Counted from the first letter of the stretch, positions 35,381-44,103 are shown. The stretch is DNA of 64,000 nt from Pseudarthrobacter sulfonivorans (GCF_001484605.1 NZ_CP013747.1:4898001-4962000); one strand, 5' to 3'. The notes: a model not told the origin generated them from the letters alone. Numbers and translations are program-made.

Positions 35381-36016
35381 TCAGGTGGGACCGCTGCCCG
35401 GCGGACCGCTGAGTACGGTGGGGATGTACTCGAGCAGCTGGAGCCGACCGTCGAAGGTCCTGCTGTTCACCATCTCGAGCGAGATGTCCGGATAGCCGTC
35501 GTAGATCCGTTCCCTGCCGGTGCTGCCTGTAATCACCGGGAAGACGACCAACCGGAACCTGTCCACGAGGCCAGCGGTCAGCAGCGACCGGCAGAGACTG
35601 AGGCTGCCCAGGGTGCTCAGGGTTCCGGTCCTGGTCCGTTTCAGCTCCGCCACGGCCTGAACCGCGTCCCCGGTGACCAGCTCCGTGTTCGGCCACGTCA
35701 GGGGCTCCTGCAGGGTGGAGGAAAAGACGACCTTGGGCACGGCGGCAAGCCCGGTCAGGCTGGCCCCTTCATCCTCGGAGAATCCTGACGCACCGGCCGC
35801 GGATTCCTCGGACATGCTGGACATCAGCCGGTACGTCTTCGCCCCGAGGAGGAAGGTGTAGTCCTTCTCCCCCTCCTGCCCGAGCCACGCCAGGTATTCC
35901 GGCCCCTCCAGCCCCCACCAGCCTGGCCATCCCTCAGCCGAGGCGTACCCGTCCAGTGAGATGATCAGGTCGACCATCAGGTCCGCTGATGACGCCGCTA
36001 CAGTTGTCTCGCCCAT
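35381..36016 (-). CDS. Dihydrofolate reductase family protein (RibD C-terminal domain)
   Basis: A 211-residue NADPH-binding-like protein with the RibD_C fold: LMVDLIISLDGYASAEGWPG at the N-terminus, FLLGAKTYRLM, KVVFSSTLQEPLTW, and TLGSLSLCRSLLTAGLVDRF near the C-terminus. Such stand-alone proteins are common in actinobacteria and have no known substrate. GAGGAGACGGCC precedes the ATG. It converges on hpaI, with 22 bases between the stops. Confidence 0.87.
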   Translation of the reverse strand: MGETTVAASSADLMVDLIISLDGYASAEGWPGWWGLEGPEYLAWLGQEGEKDYTFLLGAKTYRLMSSMSEESAAGASGFSEDEGASLTGLAAVPKVVFSSTLQEPLTWPNTELVTGDAVQAVAELKRTRTGTLSTLGSLSLCRSLLTAGLVDRFRLVVFPVITGSTGRERIYDGYPDISLEMVNSRTFDGRLQLLEYIPTVLSGPPGSGPT

Positions 36017-36179
36017 GGCCGTCTCCTCGATTGCTCATCAGTTCCGCCGGGCCGCTCGGCGGCACCGCACTGTACTGGCATGGCATCGGTACAGGTGTGG
36101 CATCGTCGCCCGTGCCGGCAATGCTAGCCCTGGAGGGTTTAGACGTTCAAGGGGCCGCGTTGGCTCACCGTTTCGGGAC

Positions 36180-36557
36180 TCAGCTTGCGTCGGATGCCAG
36201 GTTCTGTGCCACGACCGCCAGGGTGCGGGCGAGTTCGTCAGTCGGGCTGAATTCCACCAGCTCCGTCCCGGGATCAAGCTCATCGGTGTGGCCGGGGGCT
36301 GTGTAGTATGCCTCGCCGGCTTCCACGATCTCGTCTCCGGCGGGCGTGTGCATAATGAGCCGGCCCCGTACGACGTATCCCCAGTGGTGGCTTTGGCACA
36401 GGTCATCCGGCAAGCCCTGGTAGAACGGGGTGAAGTCGCCTCCCTCTTCGAACTTTTCGAAGGCGATTGTGTAGCCGTCGGCCTCCCGGTAGCGGCCCTC
36501 GTAGCCGGTCATGCGCTCCACCCGTGCGGTCTCGTCATCTTTTGATAGCTTTGCCAT
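36180..36557 (-). CDS. Cupin-domain protein
   Basis: A 125-residue protein starting at the ATG at 36557 (MAKLSKDDETARVERMTG), preceded by AAAGGAACAAG. The cupin pattern is CQSHHWGYVVRGRLIMHTPA followed by VEAGEAYYTAPGHTDELDP, supplying two His and a Glu of a metal site plus a late His. The frame could be extended to 37004 across the SRPBCC gene, which I reject. It is the second gene after the SRPBCC gene on the same strand (31-base gap). Confidence 0.85.
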   Translation of the reverse strand: MAKLSKDDETARVERMTGYEGRYREADGYTIAFEKFEEGGDFTPFYQGLPDDLCQSHHWGYVVRGRLIMHTPAGDEIVEAGEAYYTAPGHTDELDPGTELVEFSPTDELARTLAVVAQNLASDAS

Positions 36558-36588
36558 CGTCTTGTTCCTTTCTTGTCTCTTGCGCGGG

Positions 36589-37137
36589 TCACGCCCGCGC
36601 TGTGCTTTGCGCCGCCACGATGAGCCGGCGCAGACCTGCTCTGCTTGCCCGTGCCCACTCACCCGCGGCAAGTGACCGCAGGACTGGAATGCCAAACATT
36701 GCCAAGGGACCGGGCAGCGCGGTCGCGCGTACCAGCCGGCACGTGTAGGTGACGTCGCTCTGGTTTCCGTCAGGATGTATTTCGTACCGGTGCACCAGCA
36801 GCCAGTCCGCCTGCGTCCCTTTCTTCTTGGACTCCAGTGCGGACTCCGTGACTCGTTCGAACCTTGATGGTCGAACGGCTTCCGTGACCACTGAGGAGTC
36901 CCGCATTCGGCAGATGGCGTCCTCGGCCGTGGAGGTGAACTCCGTCCCGGCCGTGGCCTGCCCTGGCGGGGCTTCGATGGACAACAGAGTTGACGCCTCG
37001 GCACCTCCCCAGCCGGGATGGAGGCGCAAGTCAGCGAGGACCTCGAAAACCGTATGTGCCGGGGCTGTGCTGTGTTCGCGGACCGTCACGGTAATCTCGC
37101 GTTTTAGGACGTTGGCTCCTGTTCGTTGCTGCGTCAT
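36589..37137 (-). CDS. SRPBCC-family protein
   Basis: The start is ATG 37137, after a textbook AGGAGGTGCGGA. The 182 residues (MTQQRTGANVLKREITVTVR) form a START/SRPBCC ligand-binding fold: VFEVLADLRLHPGWGG, SRFERVTESALESKKKGTQA, VTYTCRLVRATALPG. The ligand is unknown. It precedes the cupin gene and follows the LuxR regulator gene by 88 bases on the same strand, so the three may be functionally linked. Confidence 0.85.
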   Translation of the reverse strand: MTQQRTGANVLKREITVTVREHSTAPAHTVFEVLADLRLHPGWGGAEASTLLSIEAPPGQATAGTEFTSTAEDAICRMRDSSVVTEAVRPSRFERVTESALESKKKGTQADWLLVHRYEIHPDGNQSDVTYTCRLVRATALPGPLAMFGIPVLRSLAAGEWARASRAGLRRLIVAAQSTARA

Positions 37138-37225
37138 TCCGCACCTCCTGGCAATGTCTTGCGGACACTCCAAGCATGCGTTGCGGTCGAAGGGAAAGGA
37201 TGGGGGGCATCCCCCATTTGTGGCC

Positions 37226-38875
37226 CTATTCCATGAGGGAGCTGCGCAGGGCGAACGCGGCGGCTTCGCCACGGCTGCGCAGCTGCAGCTTGGCCAGGAT
37301 GCTGCTCACATGGTGCTCGGCCGTCTTGGCGCTGATGAAAAGGCGGTCCGCGATTTCGGCGTTCGTCATGGCCTCGGCGAGCAGCGCCAGTACTTCGCGT
37401 TCCCGCCGCGACAGTAGGCCCAGTGCCTTTGGTCCCGTGCGAGCAGGGCCGCCCAGGGCGCGGAGGAGCGCCGCGGCTTTGTCGGCCAGTCCGCTGGCGC
37501 CCGCTTCGTCGAACGCCGCCAAGGCCACGCCGGCCTCGTGGACTGCCACCTCACGGTCCGAATCACGCAAGGCCTCGGCCAGTGCGAGTCGCGCCTTTGC
37601 GGCCTCCAGCGGCATGTTGAGCTCACCGAAAATCGCGATCGCTGCGTCCAGCCGCTCCTGCGCCAATGCGGTATTGCCGACGGCGGCCGCGACGCGACCA
37701 CCCGTAAGATGCGACGACGCAATTGCGCGAGGCCAGCGCGTGGCGGCGGCAACCTCGTCCAGGCGCCCTGCCGTTGCCAGGGCCTGGAACGGGACGTCTT
37801 GCGCGAGCTCAACCTCGGCAAGCAGCGCCAGCAGCGGAACGATGAGCAGCCCCTCGCCGACCTGATGGATCCGGCGGTGCAGCAGCGCCGCGGCCACGGC
37901 TGTGTCACCAGCTGCCAGCCGGACCGCCGCCGTCGCCCGCAACGCGTCTGGGCGATCGTCGAACCCCGAGAGCAGCCGGCTAGCCTCCTCCACGCGGCCC
38001 TGCAGCAGGCGCAGTTCCGCCAGCTTTGCCGCCGGGTGCACGCACCGGGCACGGTGACCGCCCTGTTCCAGCTCGCGGAGTGTTTTGCCCAGCCAGTCCT
38101 CGGCACCAGCGATGTCGCCGGAGGCGAGGAAGATCTCCGCGCAGCATGTGCCACAGAATTCCAGTAGTGCCGGGTGCCCCGTACTTTGCATAAAGCGCAG
38201 GAGGATCTTGTTCCACTGGCCCAGGCGGGAGGTGTCGCAGGCCTCTTCGCTGGCTCGCGTAACCATGCAGCAGATGTCCCCGAAAACTACCTTGTCGCGA
38301 AGCTCGCCGGCAGTTACCACCACCATTGCCTCATCGACCAGCGTCATTCCCTCCGGTACGTCGCCAGCGGCGATGGTCCCCAGCCCCAGGAGCGCCAGGG
38401 CCGTCGCCTCAAGATCCGGATCACCGCAGTTGCGCGCAACTGCCAACGCGGTCCTGGCGTCGTCCCTCGCCATTGCCGGGTCAGCCCGCAACAGCCCGCG
38501 CGTCACGGCCAGCCAGCCGCCGTCGACCCCGTCGGGGAGGCGGGATGCGAGGCCCTCCGCCCGGGCAAGCCAACCACGGCTGACGGGCTCGTTCCCTACC
38601 GTCTCCGCATACTCGCGCGCCAGCCATAGTGCCGAGCGGAAGGCCCGCGCTTCCTCTCCGAGCCGGCGAAAGCCTGCGTAGGCTGCTGTGCGTTCCGCAA
38701 TCGCCTGGTCCACGTCCCGAAGCCACCACATGGCGGTTGCCAGGCCGTCGTGGCCAAGTGGGTTGTCATGGATGGCCAGCACGGAGTCGAACGCATCCGC
38801 CGCCGCTGCCCAGTCGGCAGAAGCGAGGAGGCGCTCGCCTTCCGCAAGGCCCTCGGACACCGCGGCGTCGACCAT
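37226..38875 (-). CDS. LuxR-type regulator with TPR-like N-terminal region
   Basis: The 549-residue protein ends in a LuxR HTH (about 485-545: SRREREVLALLAEAMTNAEI, ADRLFISAKTAEHHVSSILA). The rest is alpha-helical TPR-like repeats (LLASADWAAAADAFDSVLAI, ALALLGLGTIAAGDVPEGM). It lacks the AAA ATPase of MalT/LAL proteins, so it may be a shortened relative. Its signal and targets are unknown; the downstream SRPBCC and cupin genes are natural candidates. Confidence 0.88.
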   Translation of the reverse strand: MVDAAVSEGLAEGERLLASADWAAAADAFDSVLAIHDNPLGHDGLATAMWWLRDVDQAIAERTAAYAGFRRLGEEARAFRSALWLAREYAETVGNEPVSRGWLARAEGLASRLPDGVDGGWLAVTRGLLRADPAMARDDARTALAVARNCGDPDLEATALALLGLGTIAAGDVPEGMTLVDEAMVVVTAGELRDKVVFGDICCMVTRASEEACDTSRLGQWNKILLRFMQSTGHPALLEFCGTCCAEIFLASGDIAGAEDWLGKTLRELEQGGHRARCVHPAAKLAELRLLQGRVEEASRLLSGFDDRPDALRATAAVRLAAGDTAVAAALLHRRIHQVGEGLLIVPLLALLAEVELAQDVPFQALATAGRLDEVAAATRWPRAIASSHLTGGRVAAAVGNTALAQERLDAAIAIFGELNMPLEAAKARLALAEALRDSDREVAVHEAGVALAAFDEAGASGLADKAAALLRALGGPARTGPKALGLLSRREREVLALLAEAMTNAEIADRLFISAKTAEHHVSSILAKLQLRSRGEAAAFALRSSLME

Positions 38876-38969
38876 GAATCCATTCTGCTCTCCTGGTCGC
38901 CGCCCTCATAGCTCCCGTGTCGGTTGCCCGGGGTTCCGACTTTCACTCACCGGGTGGTAGCGTTCCGGC

Positions 38970-39395
38970 ATGTACGACGCCGCCGCATTGGCCATGGGGT
39001 TCAACGAGTGCATCAACGCGCGGGACCTGAACGGGCTGGCGCGGCTTATGGCCAACAACCATTCCTTTATCGACACCGACGGTAACGCCTTCATCGGCAA
39101 AGCTGCCTGCATCGAAGCCTGGCGCAGCTTCTTCGATTCCTTTCCCGAGTACCGGAACATCTTCGAAGCCGTCTTGGCCCGCCGTAACAGCGTCACCGTC
39201 GTCGGCCATACGGTGTGTCCGGGATTCCCCGCTCTCGAGGGACCTGCGCTGTGGACGGCTGTTGCCGCCCGCGAAGGGCTAACCGAATGGCGAGTCTACG
39301 AGGACAAGCAGGAAGAGCGACGTCGCTTGGGCATCGACGATGAGTGGTTCGTCCACGCTCATCCTCCGTTAAATGGCGAAGCTCCGGTCAGTTAG
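38970..39395 (+). CDS. SnoaL-like nuclear transport factor 2 family protein
   Basis: A 141-residue protein: MGFNECINARDLNGLARLMA, NHSFIDTDGNAFIGKAACIE, AWRSFFDSFPEYRNIF and LWTAVAAREGLTEWRVYED. This is the cone-shaped NTF2 fold; no catalytic claim is possible. Its last codons and stop form the left arm of a terminator hairpin. It is divergent from the LuxR gene (94 bases apart). Confidence 0.85.
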   Translation: MYDAAALAMGFNECINARDLNGLARLMANNHSFIDTDGNAFIGKAACIEAWRSFFDSFPEYRNIFEAVLARRNSVTVVGHTVCPGFPALEGPALWTAVAAREGLTEWRVYEDKQEERRRLGIDDEWFVHAHPPLNGEAPVS

Positions 39396-39416
39396 TGCCT
39401 GACCGGAGCTTCGCCA
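39374..39416. terminator. Terminator hairpin
   Basis: A perfect 17-bp stem with a 9-base loop; the left arm contains the end and stop codon of the SnoaL-like gene. It sits between convergent genes and can serve both. Confidence 0.8.
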
Positions 39417-39427
39417 CGTTTAGGAAG

Positions 39428-40051
39428 CTATGGCGTCACGTAGCCGCCGAAGAGCGTGCGTGCAGTGACCCCGTCCATTCCTTCGTAGTCCGTGATGATG
39501 TGCTGCGCTCCGGCGGACCGCAGCCGGTCTTCGGGGCAGTACCCGCTGAGAACCCCGACGGCGATGCACCCTGAGGCGACGGCGCTGGCGATGTCGTATT
39601 CCGTGTCGCCGAAGTAAAGCGCCTGTCCTTCCTGCCGCAGGCCCTCCAGTGCTGTGACCTTGTCCGTGGCGCCGGTGAGGACCTCGTCGAAGCAGTCCGT
39701 CAGGCCGAAGTACGCCAGCTCGTCGCGCAGATACTGCTCTCCGGCCGCGGAGATGACGGCGCAGTACTCGCCGGCGTCGTGCAGGGTCCGGAGGAATGTG
39801 GCCGCACCGCCGCGGATCGGTGCGTCCCGTGAGGCCATGGCCTTGTTCCAGTGGGATGCCGCCGTTGCAAGGTCGTCCCCGGAAACACCGAGCCGGAGAA
39901 ACATCTCGTCCATCGGGAGGATGAACTTGCGGTCGAATTCAAGGGGATCGATGCGCGGCGCCCCGAGGGCATCCAGGGCGGCGTTGGTGGCGTAGCATGC
40001 CCGCGCGGCGTCGTCGGCTATGGTGCCGTTCCAGTAGAACAGGAATTTCAT
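39428..40051 (-). CDS. HAD-superfamily hydrolase with Tyr in place of the nucleophile Asp
   Basis: The protein has 207 residues (start ATG 40051). Motif I reads FLFYWNGTIADD, whereas relatives have an Asp where this Tyr (TAC) stands; a single base change (GAC to TAC) explains it. Motif II (VISAAG), the Lys of motif III (TDKVTALEG) and motif IV (YFGDTEYDIASAVASG) are intact. The loss should abolish classic phosphatase chemistry, so it may be a recent inactivation or a binding protein. Its ATG overlaps the stop of the ABC ATPase remnant by 4 bases, so both came from one operon. Confidence 0.8.
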   Translation of the reverse strand: MKFLFYWNGTIADDAARACYATNAALDALGAPRIDPLEFDRKFILPMDEMFLRLGVSGDDLATAASHWNKAMASRDAPIRGGAATFLRTLHDAGEYCAVISAAGEQYLRDELAYFGLTDCFDEVLTGATDKVTALEGLRQEGQALYFGDTEYDIASAVASGCIAVGVLSGYCPEDRLRSAGAQHIITDYEGMDGVTARTLFGGYVTP

Positions 40052-40416
40052 ACGGCACCCGCCATTGCCGCCGCCGTGAGGCCCAGCCCGGCAGCCGTTC
40101 CGGCCCGCAGGCCCTCGGGGCCGCTGAACCAGTGGATATTCTCGGGGAGGGCCCACAAGCTCACCCTGGAGTGGAGATCCGGGCGCTCATCCGGGCGGCA
40201 CGAGAGCAGCACGACTTCATCTCCCAGATCAACGTGGACGGTCCGTAGCGGACCGTTGGGCTCCACCAGGATCGCCGTCCCTTCCGATGCCCAGGCGTCG
40301 GCCCGGCCCGGTGTGCCCAACAGGACATCCTCCGGCCGGATCCCCACCTTCGCGTCGGAACCCAGCCCGGAATCCGTCCCGGCAGGGCCTCCTTCGGGGA
40401 GCTGGATGCGTCCGCA
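40048..40416 (-). pseudogene. C-terminal (TOBE-like) remnant of an ABC transporter ATPase
   Basis: The readable part (GRIQLPEGGPAGTDSGLGSD, then AKVGIRPEDVLLGTPG, TVHVDLGDEVVLLSC, GLRAGTAAGLGL) looks like the TOBE/MalK regulatory tail of an importer ATPase. The Walker A and B domains upstream are absent; beyond 40416 the frame is unconvincing. The remnant ends in an overlap with the HAD gene. It implies a lost importer operon in which the HAD gene was downstream. Confidence 0.65.
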
Positions 40417-40900
40417 CCAGCAGGACCAGGCACCCCGCGTCGGTGAGCGTGCCGTAGACGGTCCACCAACCGCCGGGAGGATTCCCAGGGAGTCGGGTCG
40501 CCAGTGGCCCACAGGATGCCGGCCGTTGTTGTTATCTGCGCCAGGAAGGGCAGGAGGGCCCGGGCTGGAAGGAACAGCAGTACGGGCCACCACGACAGGT
40601 TCCGGTCCGAATACTGAATCCGGAGAGCGGCGGGTGCGCTTTTCATGAACTGATCTCCCGCCATGGTTCCCCACGCCCCACCGCGTCGCTTCGTTCCAGG
40701 CGTAATGGATCGGCATTCTTCACGGCGCGGCATTCGCATTGGCCGCGCGACTGATTGAGCGTATCTGCCAGGGTATCGGCGTGTGCAAACTGCGCATGAA
40801 CGGTGGCGCAATGCTTCAAGGCGGTCAGCAGCCGTCCCGTTGAAGCTTTCGCTATGTTTCGAGGGTCGCCTCGGCCTGCGGTCGGTGAGAACATACAGGC
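40417..40900. other. Non-coding or degraded stretch
   Basis: No intact gene. The minus strand contains a hydrophobic scrap (LSWWPVLLFLPARALLPFLA) that could come from a membrane protein, without start, end or family. No hairpin or RNA gene was recognised. Confidence 0.4.
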
Positions 40901-41302
40901 ATGGCATCCATACAGCGCATCCGCCCCCAGGGGCTCATCTCGAGCCCGGCCTTCAGCCACGTCGCCATCGTCCCGCCCGGCGCGACCACCATCTACGTCG
41001 GCGGCCAGAACGCGGTCGACGCCGACGGTGCACTCGTCGGAGAGGGCGACGTGGCCGTCCAGTCTGCCCGCGCCCTCGAGAACGCACGGACCGCGCTCGC
41101 CGCAGCCGGCGCTACCCTCGGCGACGTTGTGCAGTGGACAGTGCTCTTCGTCGATGGAGTGGACCTCGCGGCGGCTTACGGGGCGATTGCATCGGAACTC
41201 GCGTCCGACGAACCGGCCCTGGTGACCGGAGCGCGAGTCGCGGCGCTGGGCGTGCCCGGGGCACTGGTCGAGATCAGCGCGGTCGCCGCCGTTATGCGCT
41301 GA
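40901..41302 (+). CDS. RidA-like family protein
   Basis: A 133-residue member of the YjgF/YER057c/UK114 family: ISSPAFSHVAIVPPGATTIY, VGGQNAVDADGALVGEGDVA, VQWTVLFVDGVDLAAAYGAI and LVEISAVAAVMR. The usual PxRT segment is replaced by EPALVTGARVAALGVPG, so it belongs to a different subgroup from the RidA at 15329 and may not be an imine deaminase. Confidence 0.82.
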   Translation: MASIQRIRPQGLISSPAFSHVAIVPPGATTIYVGGQNAVDADGALVGEGDVAVQSARALENARTALAAAGATLGDVVQWTVLFVDGVDLAAAYGAIASELASDEPALVTGARVAALGVPGALVEISAVAAVMR

Positions 41303-41381
41303 AGGAGATCCCGGCGAGCAGCTGGCCAAGCCCTCGGCTGGACGGCCACCGCCAATGTGATCGTCGACGCCGATCGCGGCT

Positions 41382-42050
41382 GTGCTGCTGATCGTCCTGC
41401 CGCTGGCATTCAGTGCCGCGTTCGCTGCCCTGGCCGCGACGTTCGATTATCCGGACATCCTCCGCAAGCCCACACAGGAAATCCTGCAGCGTTTCCGCGA
41501 CGGCGGGTCAGGCCTTGTGCTGCTGGGGTGGTCGTTCGCGATGACGGCGGTGCTGCTGGCGCCGGCGGCAGTCCTGCTGGCCGGCGCGCTGGCCGGCGCG
41601 GATTCAACGCTGCTGGCGCTGGGGTCGGCGGCGGGCGTGCTGGCCGCCTTCGTACAGTTCCTCCGACTCATCCGCTGGCCGTTCCTGGTGCCCTATCTCG
41701 CCCGTACGCCGACCGCCCCCGATGCCTCCGCAGCCCGTCAGGAAGCGGTGGACATCGTCTTCCAGTCCTTCAACCGCTATCTGGGCGTGGCTGTGGGCGA
41801 ACATCTGGGGTACCTCTTCAGCGGCGCGTGGAGCGTGCTCGCCGGCGTGGCCATGATCCAGAGCAATGCTGTTCCGGCCTGGCTCGGGATTGTGGGGATC
41901 GTCGTCGGCGCAGTGCTGGCACTGTGCTCGCTGGAATTTGTGGGATCGTTCGAACCGCATGGCCGGAAGCTGGCCGCGTCGCTGACGCCGGTGACATACG
42001 TGGTGTGGTCACTCTGGCTGGCGGCAGTCGGCGTGGTCCTGCTGTTCTAG
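41382..42050 (+). CDS. DUF4386-like integral membrane protein, start uncertain
   Basis: A 222-residue protein with about 6 membrane segments (LLIVLPLAFSAAFAALAATF, VLLAPAAVLLAGALAGAD, AWLGIVGIVVGAVLALCSLE). It fits DUF4386 membrane proteins of unknown function. The only good in-frame start is GTG 41382, already inside segment 1. Upstream in the same frame an ATG at 41355 is immediately followed by TGA, then SSTPIA leading into the segment, so the natural start may have been lost. Confidence 0.65.
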   Translation: MLLIVLPLAFSAAFAALAATFDYPDILRKPTQEILQRFRDGGSGLVLLGWSFAMTAVLLAPAAVLLAGALAGADSTLLALGSAAGVLAAFVQFLRLIRWPFLVPYLARTPTAPDASAARQEAVDIVFQSFNRYLGVAVGEHLGYLFSGAWSVLAGVAMIQSNAVPAWLGIVGIVVGAVLALCSLEFVGSFEPHGRKLAASLTPVTYVVWSLWLAAVGVVLLF

Positions 42051-42154
42051 GCGCGCCCCATGAAGGACGAGGCTCCCGCTTTGGCGATTCCCCTTGATGC
42101 AGCCATTCCGCACCGGGTCTGGCTGGGACATCCGATCGTTGCTAGCGTGGCGCC

Positions 42155-43399
42155 ATGAGCCCGTCAAAGACCCCGGCCGAGATCCTCGACATTGCCGGCA
42201 CCGAGGTTCGGATCTCAAGTCCGGACAAGGTGGTTTTCCCCGAGCCTGGGCTGACGAAGCTCGACCTGGTCCGCTACTACCTCGCCGTCGCGGATGGTGC
42301 GCTGCGCGGCGCCGGCGGCCGGCCGATGGTGCTCAAGCGCTTCCCGAAGGGCATCGACGCTGAACCGTTCTTCCAAAAGCGCGTGCCCGAAAACCACCCC
42401 GACTTCATCGATACAACAACGTTGCACTACGCGTCGGGGACATCAGCCGAGGAGGCCGTCATCCGGGATGCCGCTGGCTTGGCATGGGTGGTGAATCTTG
42501 GCTGCCTGGACCTCAACCCGCATCCCGTGCGCGCTGAGGACCTCGAGCACCCGGACGAGCTCCGGGTGGACCTCGATCCGATGCCGGGCGTTGGCTGGTC
42601 CCAGATCGTTGATGTCGCGTATGTCGCGCGGGAGGTGCTCGACGACGTGGGGCTGGTGGGGTGGCCGAAGACGAGCGGATCGCGCGGACTCCACATCCTG
42701 GTGCGCATCGCGGCGCAGTGGTCGTACCGCGACGTGCGGCTCGCCGCCGAGACCCTCGCCCGAGAGGTCGAAAACCGCGCTCCGGGCCTCGCCACCGCGC
42801 GGTGGTGGAAGGAGGAGCGCGGTGAGAGTGTGTTCGTCGATTTCAACCAGAACGCCAAAGATCGCACCGTGGCATCCGCGTACTCAGTCCGGCCCCTGCC
42901 CGACGCCCGGGTCTCGACGCCGCTCACCTGGGATGAGGTCCGCTCCATCCGGCCGGAACAGTTCACGGTTCGCACGGTGCCCGGGCGTTTCGCCGACGTG
43001 GGCGATCCCCACGCAGGCATCGATGACGCGGTGGGCACACTCGACGGACTTCTGGCACTGGCGGCCGAGCTCGGCCCCGCCGAGAAGCCGCCGCGCAGCG
43101 GCGACGGCTCCGGCCGCCGGCAGTCGCTGATGCCGCTCATCGAGGTTGCCCGCACCAGGACCAAGCCCGAGGCCCTCGCGGCACTCGATGAGTGGAAGTC
43201 CCGGCACGTGGACCTCGTCTCGGCCCTGCACCCCGCCGATGTACTCGTCGACGGAATGCGCGGATCAAGCTCGCTCTGGTACCGGGTGCGGGTGAACCTG
43301 CAGCACGTCCCCGAACCGCAGCGTCCGCCACAGGAGAAGCTCATCGCCGACTACGACCCCTGGGCCGGCAAGGAATGGCCTGGGCGCCCGGGATCCTGA
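42155..43399 (+). CDS. LigD-type polymerase domain protein
   Basis: The 414-residue protein is a primase-polymerase of the LigD PolDom family (AEP superfamily), used to fill ends in bacterial NHEJ. Domain signatures: DKVVFPEPGLTKLDLVRYYL, KRFPKGIDAEPFFQKRVP, the catalytic acidic pair in LRVDLDPMPGVGW (D139, D141), TSGSRGLHILVRI and FVDFNQNAKDRTVASAYSVR. It has no ligase or nuclease domain, and neither Ku nor ligase is encoded nearby. The last 90 residues include a Lys/Arg-rich region (VARTRTKPEALAALDEWKSR). Confidence 0.92.
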   Translation: MSPSKTPAEILDIAGTEVRISSPDKVVFPEPGLTKLDLVRYYLAVADGALRGAGGRPMVLKRFPKGIDAEPFFQKRVPENHPDFIDTTTLHYASGTSAEEAVIRDAAGLAWVVNLGCLDLNPHPVRAEDLEHPDELRVDLDPMPGVGWSQIVDVAYVAREVLDDVGLVGWPKTSGSRGLHILVRIAAQWSYRDVRLAAETLAREVENRAPGLATARWWKEERGESVFVDFNQNAKDRTVASAYSVRPLPDARVSTPLTWDEVRSIRPEQFTVRTVPGRFADVGDPHAGIDDAVGTLDGLLALAAELGPAEKPPRSGDGSGRRQSLMPLIEVARTRTKPEALAALDEWKSRHVDLVSALHPADVLVDGMRGSSSLWYRVRVNLQHVPEPQRPPQEKLIADYDPWAGKEWPGRPGS

Positions 43400-43507
43400 C
43401 ACCGTAACGGAAACCGGACGTGCTCGCGTCGAGCGGGTCTTCAGCGCTTCCCCCCATCTCTGCAAAATGTGATAGACGCCACAAGTCTTCGGCATCAAAC
43501 TAGTTGG

Positions 43508-43726
43508 ATGGAAGATACGGAGAAGCACGACACCATCGCCAAAGTCACCGACCTGCTCGCCGCACGCTATCCCGACGCACCCCGGCCGGTGGTCGTCCGG
43601 GTCGTCACAGAGGAATACGAAACACTGGATGCCGGCCGGATCCGGACCTACATCCCAACCCTTGTCGAACACGGCGCCAGGAACAAACTCCACCGCGAGT
43701 TCTCCCGCCGGAACAGGGAAACCTGA
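43508..43726 (+). CDS. Small three-helix-bundle protein (DUF3562-like)
   Basis: A 72-residue protein (MEDTEKHDTIAKVTDLLAAR, VVVRVVTEEYETLDAGRIRT, YIPTLVEHGARNKLHREFSR). This is the short helical dimerisation domain common in actinobacteria. The frame extends 13 codons upstream to 43469 but the ATG at 43508 is preferred. No function is known. The TGA is followed in the same frame by a hydrolase remnant. Confidence 0.72.
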   Translation: MEDTEKHDTIAKVTDLLAARYPDAPRPVVVRVVTEEYETLDAGRIRTYIPTLVEHGARNKLHREFSRRNRET

Positions 43727-44014
43727 CGTCCCGCCGAACCGCGTCCGCAGCTGGTCAGGGACGCGCCATCCGACTCGCAGGTCCCTTGGGGCGTCGATGC
43801 CCTCGAAGGAGCCATCACCCAACCTGCCTGGCGTTCCTTGCCCAGTTGGTACCTGATCGCCTCCGAAGACCGGATGATCCCACCGGCCGCGCAACATGCC
43901 ATGGCGGAACGAGCCGGTTCCACCGTGTCCGAAGTCGCGGCAAGCCACTCGGTTTATGTCTCACAGCCGCAAGCCGTGGCTTCAATAATCAAGGAGGCGG
44001 CAGCGGCCCGCTAG
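43727..44014 (+). pseudogene. C-terminal remnant of an alpha/beta hydrolase
   Basis: In the frame of the preceding small gene, directly past its stop, lies PWGVDALEGAITQPAWRSLP, SWYLIASEDRMIPPAAQHAM, AERAGSTVSEVAASHSVYVS, QPQAVASIIKEAAAAR, then TAG. This is the catalytic-Asp and His end (EDRMIP, ASHSVYVSQP) of the signal-peptide-type alpha/beta hydrolases often seen in Arthrobacter. The N-terminal two thirds are missing. Confidence 0.75.
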
Positions 44015-44103
44015 GCAAGCCGGCCGGGGACGTTGGTACTCGGCTAATGGGCTGAGTCTGCTGCCGCGCGGGCCAGTGTCGGCCCCAATCATCGGAGGTT
44101 CGG

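Noticed and set aside
43724..43726. TGA as selenocysteine or readthrough signal joining the small gene to the hydrolase tail
   Set aside because: The hydrolase lacks its catalytic core and there is no obvious recoding structure.
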